A stretch of 64,000 bases of DNA from Ariolimax columbianus. Taxonomy: Eukaryota > Mollusca > Gastropoda > Stylommatophora > Arionidae. This document shows, in pieces, positions 55,763 to 64,000 of this stretch. The stretch is taken from the NCBI GenBank assembly GCA_036924085.1, contig JAVGWX010000025.1, positions 31,073,921-31,137,920 of the forward strand, given 5' to 3'. A program made the translations under genes and the position numbers. The notes under the pieces were generated by a model. That model did no database searches, was not told where the DNA came from, and was given only the letters and a program-made list of their open reading frames with translations. Each line of letters begins with the position of its first letter. Position 1 is the stretch's first letter.

Positions 55763-56393
55763 GTAAGCAATGAGCTGAGATAATCATGTACTGCTAGACT
55801 TCAGCAGGACAGGTTTTCCATTACTGATGTCCGAGTGTGTCATCTCTGACTTTGTCATTTTATGTTATGCAAAGCCAACATCACCACACTCCAGGCTGAC
55901 CAATAGGCGCTCAGACATTTTCAGCAAATCATCAAGGGAGGTGGATACTGATGGCTTTTCTAACTTGCTGGTTGTCATCATCCATCATTCCAGTTCCCCT
56001 TCCCTGTGTGGTCTTCAGTTTGATTCCAAACTCTTGCAGTCTGTGGATTACTGGATCATCATATATAGTCATTGTCTAAAAGGCAGCCATTTAGAAATGT
56101 CGTCATGTATTCCTTTCTATCCATATCTCATCACACCCTCCCTATAATTTCCAGCAGCATAAGTTGGCAGATTAGATGAATATAAACCATTTGTAATGCC
56201 CACAGAATAAATAGTTTTGAAGCCAGCATATCAGCTCTTTCATTAAGATTGATGTCAGTCTTTGGGAAAACTAACGATTCCACCTCACAAACATTCTGTG
56301 GTCTATTATAATGTAGTCTCTAGCACTTCATCCCTGACAGCAGTCTGCGGTGGGACTACGTTATTTTGATATGAACCGGGTGTTCTGTTTCAG

Positions 56394-56517
56394 GTGCTTC
56401 ATGTGCATGGCCTTTGTGAAGATGTTGACTTTCAGAGCCAAGCCCCAAGAAGTTTAGACTGCAATCAGCCAGGAATGGTATTAGCTGATCTGCTTGTTTC
56501 CCATGACAGTAATAAAG
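56394..56517 (+). CDS. Gene C exon 6 (124 nt)
   Basis: Reads VLHVHGLCEDVDFQSQAPRS ... LLVSHDSNK; acceptor GTTTCAG, donor GTATAC. Same phase as A and B. Confidence 0.78.
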
Positions 56518-56665
56518 GTATACTAATCAATTATGTCTTCATTTATACACATCATTATTATTGTTCGTATTGTATGATCAATGCGAATCATAGGGCCATT
56601 ACTACAGGTGCACTTTCCTACACTCATACTGAAAGTATGAATCTGCAAACTTGTCTTGTTGGTTT

Positions 56666-56916
56666 TTTAAAATTTTTTTGCAATCGCCTTATTTCTCTAA
56701 TCCCCAAGGCGGTGTGCGTTGCACTGTGGTTTTTATTTTGCGCCTGTCGGCCCAGTGCATCCGACTTCAGCATGCATTTTATGTAAAGGTCTCCTTCCTC
56801 CTGCATTTTCTAAGGGTTTGCTTCCCCGGGGTAACGGCCGGTGCTTTGATGGGGATCGAACCCAGCACCTTCGGATTGTGAGCCGTGCCACTTAAACACT
56901 AGGCCACGCTGTCCCC
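56666..56916 (-). mobile_element. tRNA-derived SINE, 13-bp TSD, empty in A and B
   Basis: Family 1 in intron 6 of gene C. The TSD is GTCTTGTTGGTTT (56653-56665 and 56917-56929). Genes A (about 1730) and B (about 35505) have the unbroken target. Confidence 0.95.
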
Positions 56917-56984
56917 GTCTTGTTGGTTTGAATAGCAATTGTTATTCGTGATGATGTTCCCGGGCTCATACGTAACCTTTCATC

Positions 56985-57026
56985 AGTCAGCTTTTACTTC
57001 TTCTTCGTACGCTAGTCAGCTTTTAC
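56985..57026 (-). mobile_element. 16-bp LINE micro-insertion with 13-bp TSD
   Basis: AGTCAGCTTTTAC (56985-56997), then TTCTTCTTCGTACGCT (56998-57013), then AGTCAGCTTTTAC again (57014-57026). The 16 bases are exactly the 3' terminus of the RNase-H LINE (reversed: AGCGTACGAAGAAGAA). Genes A and B have a single CAGTCAGCTTTT or its variant here. Confidence 0.88.
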
Positions 57027-57204
57027 AACAATAATGAAAACTTAAAATGGTCTTATTCTATCCATACCTGGATATCATTCCAGTGGTTTATGCACAGTTG
57101 AGTGTAGCTTGACCTTTTTTGGCCATGAAATGTGGATTCCACTTTTCTGGTACTTGTGGCCTACAGTTTATACAGATCGGTGTCACATGATCTATGTCTG
57201 TCAC

Positions 57205-58275
57205 AAGACTAAACAATTTGGGAAATGGGAAACTAAAGCGGAGAAACTTTGCAGAAATAGGCAAAGCAAAGATGCACGAAGACCCCATGAACGCACTAAC
57301 AACACCAAAGCCCATCCCTACTGTGCGAAAACCTACCTGGAGGCAGCATATATTTCCAGAGGTGGTAGAAAATATACCAGGTATTGGAAACAAATACTGC
57401 CAGACTGAAAAAGAAAGAAGAGATACTACCCTGAGCTACATAACGAAAAACTACCCAAGCATGGACTGGACCCATGCATACACCGACGGTTCTGTAACAA
57501 ATACAACACAGAACGGAGGGACAGGAGCATTTCTGAACCTACCAAATGGCAGAAAAATAACACTGTCATTCGCTACTGGAAAATACACAAGCAATTTCAG
57601 AGCGGAGGCAGAGGCACTGAGGGCGGCAGTGGAAGAAATGGTGACAGGTAAAAGGAATGAAAGCCATATAGTCCTGCTTACAGATGCCTTGGCCGTAGTC
57701 ACAGCACTAAAAAGCCAGAAAAATACTGAACTTAATGATTTAAGAGCAGTACTCTGTCAACTATGCCAGCAGTCCGCACCAAAAAGGGTAATGGTACAGT
57801 GGGTTCCATCCAAGGCAACGAGACAGACTGGCAAAAGAAGGTGCAAGACTACCACAACCAGATACTAGTATGACATACAAAGAGTCAAAACGGCTTATTA
57901 GAGCTAGATACATGGCCAAATGGGAAACAGAACATACTGGCTACACAAAAAACGATGCCTATTACCAGTTGAACAGAAGAGAGCAGGTCGTGGTCTTCAG
58001 ACTTCGCACTGGCCACAATAGACTGAGGTACCACCTATTCAACAAATTGAAGATAGGTGGCACTGACGAATGCCCGTGTGGTACCGGGAAAATGACCGCT
58101 GAACATTTGCTGCAAAACTGCCCGACATACGAGGATCAGAGAGAGCAGATGTGGCCATCACCATTGGCAACACTAGACAAGCTCTATGGCAGTGTCGACA
58201 GCTTCAGGATGACTGCTGCTTTTTTTGAAAAAATAAAGGTTGATGTCTGACTGCGTACGATGAAGAAGAAGAAGA
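57205..58275 (+). mobile_element. RNase-H LINE copy with a 13-nt deletion
   Basis: + strand, intron 6 of gene C. LKRRNFAEIGKAKMHEDPMN, MDWTHAYTDGSVTNTTQNGG, NFRAEAEALRAAVEEMVTG, VLLTDALAVVTALKSQKN and QSAPKRVMVQWVPS. Compared with the 26.4-kb copy, about 13 nt are then lost where SHCNIQGNE should be, shifting the frame and removing the last catalytic Asp. The frame recovers at 57870 (MTYKESKRLIRARYMAKW ... VVVFRLRTGHNRLRYHLFNK ... CGTGKMTAEHLL). The end is GCGTACGATGAAGAAGAAGA. Confidence 0.88.
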
Positions 58276-58905
58276 AATGCTGACCTTAAATAATGTGGAG
58301 CTAGTTCTCTGTGATGTGTAGTTTTATTTATTTGGGATGTTTAACTGAGTAGAGATGGATAGGATGCACCTTCAGGAAGTAATACACAAATGTTCGCACG
58401 CATGTGTTGGATTAGAAACCATATGAAAAGAGTCAACTGGAGTTTCCTAGGTGAGGGTTTAAACAAAATGTAGTGTATGAAATAGTTGAGAGCAACCATT
58501 GGCCCAAGTGAAAAGAGTGGAACCATTGTAGTGCTCAGGACTGGCAATTATAAAATTATTATAATAGAATCTCTGACCAGGGTTGATAAGATTTGTTTCT
58601 GTTTGCCTTGTTTCCTGAGGATGGGTCGATTGTACTGTTTTACACCTTATGACACAGTGCACATATTTTGTTAATGGATTTATTTCATATGGGGTACAAC
58701 CTTGGTATTTCATGAATCTGAACACAAGCACAATTGTGTTGTGAGCTGTTCCACTATTTTCCAACATTGCCCATTAAACTTGATAATCTTTTCAATGATT
58801 TGCTAGGTAAGGTTATGAGTTTACTGTATGGTGTTGTGCCACATTATTACCTATATATTCAGTTGTATATTATGACTGTCATACCCAAATGTTTTCACTT
58901 TTCAG

Positions 58906-60905
58906 GCAGGATCAAAGAGGATATTAATGATGTACATATGAGTCAAGATAAATTAGATCATCCCAGGAATAGTAAAGACATGGCAACTGGTAACAGGAGT
59001 AATGGAGATGAATCAACTGATCTTAGTAGCAAAGACAAGTTAGCTGATCCTAGAAGTAGTAAGGATGAGTTAATCTATTCCAGGGATAATGGAGGTGTGT
59101 TAGCAGATACCAGGTACCATTACAAAACACAATCAGAAATATATGGGGCAAAGAATGTGCAGATTGTGATGCTTCCAGATGTGGATTGTGGAAAAGGGTC
59201 AAATAAATGTGTTTCTGTCCATGTAGGAGATACTCAACTCAATGACAATGATGTAGGTCATAAATTACACAGCAGCCTGGAAAAACACAACAGCTCGAGC
59301 AGTAGAGAATCAAAGCTATACAAATGTGACATTTCTGGTGTAAAGTTGACATTGGCATCAAAAGTACAGGGACTGATAAATTATGATGAAGAGAAATCAT
59401 TTATATGTAAAGAATGTGGTGTAGGGTTTGATATCTTTAGCAAGCTTAACAGGCACATCATAGAACATTCAAAAGAAAAGTCTTACAAGTGTGATATTTG
59501 TGATGTATTTTTTACAACCACCCAAAATCTAAAAGTACATAAAAGAAGGCATACAGGAGAAAAGCCTTACAAGTGTGATGTTTGTAATGCATCTTTTACA
59601 ACCACCCAAAATCTAAGAAGACATAAAAGAAAACATACAGGGGAGAAACCTTATAAATGTGATGTTTGTGATGCATCTTTTAAAAAAAGGGAAAGTCTAA
59701 AATCACATAAAGGAAGACATACAGGAGAGAAGCCTTACAAGTGTGATCTTTGCAATGCATCTCTTACAACTACCCAAAATCTACATTCACATATAGTAAG
59801 ACATACAGGAGATAAGCCTTACAAGTGTGATGATTGTAATGCAAATTTTACAAAAAGGGAAAGTCTAAACGCGCATAAAAGAAGACATACAGGTGAGAAG
59901 CCTTACAAATGTCATATTTGTGGTGCATCATTTGCCTACAATCAAAATCTCAAAGAACATAAAAGAAAACATACAGGAGAGAAGCCATATAAGTGTGATT
60001 CTTGTGATGCATCTTTTAAAAGAGATCAGCATCTAAAAAGACATAAAAGAAAACATACAGGAGAGAAGCCTTATAAGTGTGATGTTTGTGATGCATCTTT
60101 TACCAAAATGGAAAGTCTAAATGTACATAAAAGAAGACATACAGGAGAGAAGCCTTACAAGTGTGATGTTTGTGATGCATCATTTATAACCAACCAAAAT
60201 CTAAAATCACATACAAGAAAACATACAGGAGAGGAGCCTTACAAATGTAAAGTTTGTATTGCATCTTTTACAACCACCCATAATCTAAATTACCATTTAG
60301 GAAAACATACAGGAGAAAAACCTTTTAAGTGTGATGTTTGTGATGCATCATTTAGAAGAACCCAACATCTAAAGAGACATAAAAGAAGGCATACAGGAGA
60401 GAAACCTTATAAGTGTGATGTTTGTGTTGCATCTTTTACAGAAAGGGAAAGCCTAAATGCACATAAAAGAAGACATACTGGAGAGAAGCCTTACAAGTGT
60501 GATGTTTGTGATGTATCATTTATAACCAGTAATAGTCTAATAGCACATAAAAAAACACATACAGGAGATAAACCTTGCATGTGTGATGTTTGTGGTGCAT
60601 CTTTTGCTTACATTTATAATTTAAACAGACACCAAAGAACTCACACAGGAGAGAAACCATATACATGTGATATATGTTGTGTATCTTTTGCTCAAATGAC
60701 TATTCTAAAAAGGCACAAAATGACACATACAGGAGATAAGCCTTGCAAATGTAATATTTGTGGTGCATCTTTTACATACAATGGCCCGCTTAAAAGGCAC
60801 CAAAGAATACACACAGGTGAGAAATCATACAAGTGTGATGTTTGTGGTGCATCATTTGCTTACACTAAAAGTCTGAAAGAACACAAAAGAATACATACAG
60901 GATAG
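58906..60905 (+). CDS. Gene C terminal exon: 18 C2H2 fingers
   Basis: The exon follows a TTTTCAG acceptor; the open stretch 58734-58905 is intron. It starts GRIKEDINDVHMSQ, without the 15 residues present in A and B, which creates IKED. The leader with DKLxDPRxS repeats and SVHVGDTQLNDNDVGHKLHS is followed by a degenerate finger and 18 regular fingers. The first and last three match A and B in contact positions; the interior order differs (TTTQNLRR, KKRESLKS, KRDQHLKR, TSNSLIAH). The stop TAG follows RIHTG: one base differs from A and B, where ACATGA ends the protein one residue earlier. The product is expected to be a nuclear DNA-binding protein. Confidence 0.92.
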
Positions 60906-61470
60906 TAGCTTTACAAGTGTAGTGTTTGAAGTGCAGTATGTATTTTGAAGAAGACTGTGTCAGAACACATAAAGAAGGCAAGTCGTACATGAGTCATGTA
61001 TGCGGGTATTTTGTTTTCTTGCATTGATAATATGCCGAAACACATCAAGCTTTATTGAAATCATTTGAGAAAGAATCTTCACGGCTGCGATGTTAATGGA
61101 TATGGCTTCATTACAAATTTAATATGCTGAGACAATGTAACTATATACACAAGAGAAATCGTCTGTGTGATATTTGTGGTCTGGGATGTTCTTCTAGTTA
61201 CAACATGCAAGAACACATATAGGAGAGAGTCCTTACAAGTGGAAAATTTGTGGTCTAGTCTGTTCCTATAGTTACAACATGCAAGAACACATATAGGAGA
61301 GAGTCCTTACAAGTGGAAAATTTGTGGTCTAGTCTGTTCCTCTAGTTACAACATGCAAGAACACATATAGGAGAGAGTCCTTACAAGTGGAAAATTTGTG
61401 GTCGTCTGTTCCTCTAGTTACAACATACAAGAACACAGAAGGACACTTACAGGATGGAAACCTTATGGGC
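60906..61470 (+). pseudogene. Decayed fingers 3' of gene C, with 74-bp repeats
   Basis: Immediately after the stop, codons still read LYKCSV-stop-SAV...SEH, a broken finger. From 61150, WKICGLVCSSSYNMQEHI-type remnants recur; each has lost the first Cys (Trp in its place). Between 61201 and 61440 there are about four units of 74, 74 and 72 bp, not the 84 bp of a true finger-plus-linker, so the frame is lost. This is homologous to 6376-6850. Confidence 0.65.
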
Positions 61471-61738
61471 GGTATGTTTGTAGTTTAACATATTTTTCTC
61501 AAATTTGAAAATCTTTGAAAAGACATCAACTTCTCGAAAAGGAGAGATCAAAGAACCATTTTTTGACTTCGAACTCAACACATTAAACTTATCAGTCACT
61601 AGAACATAATCCAACCAGGTCACATTCCAGAATGTTGGTTGTGCACACATAATTTTTAATGTCCAACACTTGCTGGTGTTGGGAAAGAGCTTCTTCTTCC
61701 GAGACCAGACAAATGTAGCACTTTGGATGGAACTAAAC

Positions 61739-62094
61739 GGGATCAAGATGCTGAGCAGCGCACGCATAAGCTGCAGTGGTCAGCGACCCATAGCTGACTG
61801 CTAGCATCAGGGCAAGCGAACCATAGCTGCCAAGACCCTTCTACACCTCCATGCGGTGATCCTGGATAACAGGCTGCAGCAGGGCAGACTGGCTAAGGAG
61901 AAGGGATCGAAGAGGGAATGCTAACCCAGTACTCAAAATATGATTGCTGAAGTCGGATGTGTTGGACCGAAAGGTGCAAATATAGCAGCCAAGCTGTAAA
62001 CTATGACACAACGCATTCTGTTCTCTTGACTACATTCTGCTGCTTAAGCCCTTTCAGGGTTTGATAGCGGGAGATTGAGAACGAACGAAGAAGA
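61739..62094 (+). mobile_element. Family-2 SINE-like repeat, 12-bp TSD
   Basis: A 356-bp copy from GGGATCAAGATGCTGAGCAG to GAACGAACGAAGAAGA. The TSD is ATGGAACTAAAC (61727-61738 and 62095-62106). It is the best reference copy for the family. Confidence 0.9.
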
Positions 62095-62327
62095 ATGGAA
62101 CTAAACAACAGCTTACAAACACTTTATGATACTTCTTTAGGGCATTGGGACCAAAGGGCACAAGCCCACAGGCCGACAGATAAATAACAAACCAATCAAC
62201 ACATTTTTCTATATCAAATATGACGAGATGCAGGAAGAGTGCATACAAGAGAGACTGTACGAAGGTGATATTAGTAGTGTAGGGTGTTTGCGGCAATGGC
62301 ATTTAGTAGAACACACAATCAGGAGAA

Positions 62328-62935
62328 ATGTACATGTACAATGATTCCGGTGTGAGACTTGCTACAGTATCAGAAGATCAGAAACAAAAAATACACACAG
62401 GAGAGAAACAATTCTTGTGTACTGGTTGTGGTGGACAGTTTGTGTTTTTAGTAAGCTTGAAGGACACATCAGAGGTCATTTTAAAGAGAAGCCAGACTGC
62501 AGCAGAAAGCAAGAACACAAAACACATTAAAAGGTAAAACTTTATGCATATCTTGTTTATTGACTAAAATTACATTCCAAAGAGAATATGTTTAGATACA
62601 AGAATAGTACATAATGTATATAGTGTAAATAGACCTCACATTGGTGGTAAGGTTTTATTTAATGTCGTGTCATCTACAGAGAAACTTTATGAGTGTGATG
62701 TTTCTGGCTCAAAATTAACCACCCATGGATATTTGATGAAGCACAAGGTGATTCACACAGGATTAAAATACTATAAGTGGTGTTTGTGGTAAAAGATTTG
62801 TCAGACAAATCTACGTAGTCATGAAAGAAAACACACAGGAAAGACATTTTGCAAGTGTGATACTTGGGTCTTTATTTATCTTCCAATTATTATTTGCAAA
62901 AACATCAGAGAATACACATTGAAAAGTGACTGCCA
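62328..62935 (+). pseudogene. Fourth zinc-finger paralogue, decayed
   Basis: DSGVRLATVSEDQKQKIHTG and EKQFLCTGCGGQFVFLVSLK match the start of the finger region of genes A-C (ISGVKLTLASKVQ; EKSFICNECGVGF). Farther on (62680-62930), LYECDVSGSKLTTHGYLMKH and KVIHTGLKYYK, then NLRSHERKHTGKTF and CKCDTW continue a finger array with frameshifts. The SDGS/TGLK details are unlike A-C, so this is a more distant relative. No upstream exons were recognised. Confidence 0.65.
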
Positions 62936-63580
62936 TTTCAGCTTTAAAAAAATTAGGACTACAATCATCACTCTTCACTTATTTGTTGATTTTTTTTTTT
63001 GTGGGCAGTATACTTTAGTTCAAACCATGAAACTATGGTATCCTGGGCTTCCTCTTCAACTTTGATTTACCAGGTATTCTTAGCCTCACAGTGGAGCATG
63101 GGGGCCTAGTCGACAGTGAGCAGGCTTACTAGACTTGGATTATAGCGTGTCAGGGGTTTGAAATTCATGGACAGACAGAACAAAAATATGTTCCTCTAGT
63201 CGACCGAGCTGAAAATAGGTTCTGGCGTATGGGTTGGACAAGATAGAAACAGCAAGGAAGGGAACTGGTCACCTCACCTTACATGGACTGCAGCTTAGTA
63301 CATGAAAAGTTATCTTCATGTCTGATGACAAATGTTGCCATGGGACTAACCTTTACCTTATCCTCACAACGCCTTTTGTCGTTGTGGGTTCAACCCAGTG
63401 TATTTTTGACTGTATTGTTAGATTTCTTCATGAATTTTCAATTGCTAAAAAATCTTGAGCAATAATGGTCAACACTATCTTGTATGTAAACATCAAATTA
63501 GACTAAGAATAAGACACTTAACCTCAACCCTTACTACTTGATACGATTCTCTTTATAGTTCCATCTATAAATTACTATTC
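62936..63580. other. Right flank, anonymous
   Basis: No gene is seen. A weak tRNA-SINE-like pair (GGGGGCCTAGTCGA at 63103; GGGTTTGAAATTC at 63153) might be a decayed element. A GC-rich inverted repeat (ACAACG...CGTTGT) is at 63367-63387. Confidence 0.35.
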
Positions 63581-63999
63581 CTATTTATTAGCACGGTGTA
63601 AATTTATCCATGGTTTATTTATATACATAATACCATAGTTTTCATTACGCATTTCTCTAATTTGCTGTAAATATTTAATTCTAATAATTTGTAGATAAGG
63701 CGTTTCACAAATGATATTTCTACTGCCTGCAGAATGTGAAACCAGCAACCCTTCCATAATGTAGTTTTGAAGATAATGTAATTCTATACCAGTGAGATTT
63801 TGAATTTCCTTTGGTATCAATGCTTCTTTAGAATCCAAATTCTATAAATATATTGTTTAAAAGCTTCTTTGTCAAAGCTATCAACTAACTTTTTTGTTTC
63901 GTCCTTAATCTTCTGTGATATTTGTAAACAGATTGTTATGTTCCAGTGCCCAATGTGAGATTGACCTTTCACTAAATACCCAGGGCATGCATTGTTCAT
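63581..63999 (-). pseudogene. DDE transposase fragment at the window edge
   Basis: Two overlapping - strand frames (63999-63817 and 63838-63581) join by a frameshift. The first has KIKDETKKLVDSFDKEAFKQ; the second QIIRIKYLQQIREMRNENYG then IMYINKPWINLHRANK. This resembles the N-terminus and first catalytic motif (typically Y-x-D-E-T-W) of Tc1/DDE_3-like transposases. Here the Asp is Asn and the Glu is Lys, so it is inactive. The rest of the element is not visible. Family assignment is from memory of the motif only. Confidence 0.5.
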
Positions 64000-64000
64000 T

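Larger units (their letters stand above)
41788..60905 (+). other. Gene C span: seven-exon C2H2 zinc-finger gene
   Basis: Exons end or lie at 41904, 44901-44949, 46493-46601, 52840-52914, 55688-55762, 56394-56517 and 58906-60905. The coding total is 2436 nt: 811 residues and a TAG stop. Every exon has the length and phase of its B counterpart except the last, which is 42 nt shorter. Introns carry a different set of insertions from B. psi-K-x-E sites: LKEE, IKPE, IKQE, IKLE, VKEE, LKWE, and IKED (the D variant). Confidence 0.75.

Noticed and set aside
63090..63170. Additional tRNA-derived SINE
   Set aside because: Box-like motifs are weak, there is no tail or target duplication, and only one copy is present.

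Overview
The window is animal nuclear DNA: short exons with GT/AG introns of 0.5 to 7 kb, C2H2 zinc-finger genes, abundant non-LTR retrotransposons, tRNA-derived SINEs, piggyBac and mariner DNA transposons, and an AT-rich background. The repeat mix suggests an invertebrate, perhaps a lophotrochozoan such as a mollusc; I cannot name the species from sequence alone, and this placement is low confidence.

The organising feature is a tandem triplication of one zinc-finger gene, all copies on the + strand. Copy A (only its last three exons, 771-4765; its 5' part lies left of the window), copy B (about 18.5-38.4 kb) and copy C (about 41.8-60.9 kb) share one architecture. I infer seven exons: a 5' exon whose last four coding bases are ATGA, then exons of 49, 109, 75, 75 and 124 nt, then one long exon carrying 18-19 C2H2 fingers. 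Phases agree at every junction, and the spliced frames come to 825 (B) and 811 (C) codons plus stop. The apparent N-termini of the long open frames (2456-2630, 36193-36367, 58734-58905) are intron read-through. The small exons encode no recognised domain, but most carry a SUMO-acceptor-like motif (psi-K-x-E), so the product is plausibly a nuclear, DNA-binding, SUMO-regulated factor. A fourth, decayed relative lies at 62.3-62.9 kb, and decayed fingers lie downstream of the stop codons.

The rest is mostly mobile DNA in introns and between copies. 5-19 kb, between A and B: a 50-bp minisatellite, a piggyBac fragment, a CR1-like LINE interrupted by a piggyBac with intact TTAA sites and by a SINE, I-like and RTE-like LINE relics, and an endonuclease-RT LINE with a 13-bp target-site duplication. 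B intron 1: CR1-like and other LINE relics and SINEs. B intron 2: a minisatellite and a mariner that contains a LINE. B intron 3: a solo LTR that contains a LINE fragment. The B-C spacer: a 12-copy 50-bp minisatellite and an RTE relic. C introns: several RNase-H LINE copies, an I-like LINE, SINEs, and a 16-bp LINE micro-insertion.

Because introns and flanks were duplicated with the genes, paralogous positions give filled/empty site pairs. The main tRNA-SINE and the RNase-H LINE are never shared between units, so they moved after the duplications. The older dispersed repeat, an older LINE and the RTE relic are shared and predate them. The right edge carries a decayed DDE transposase on the - strand.
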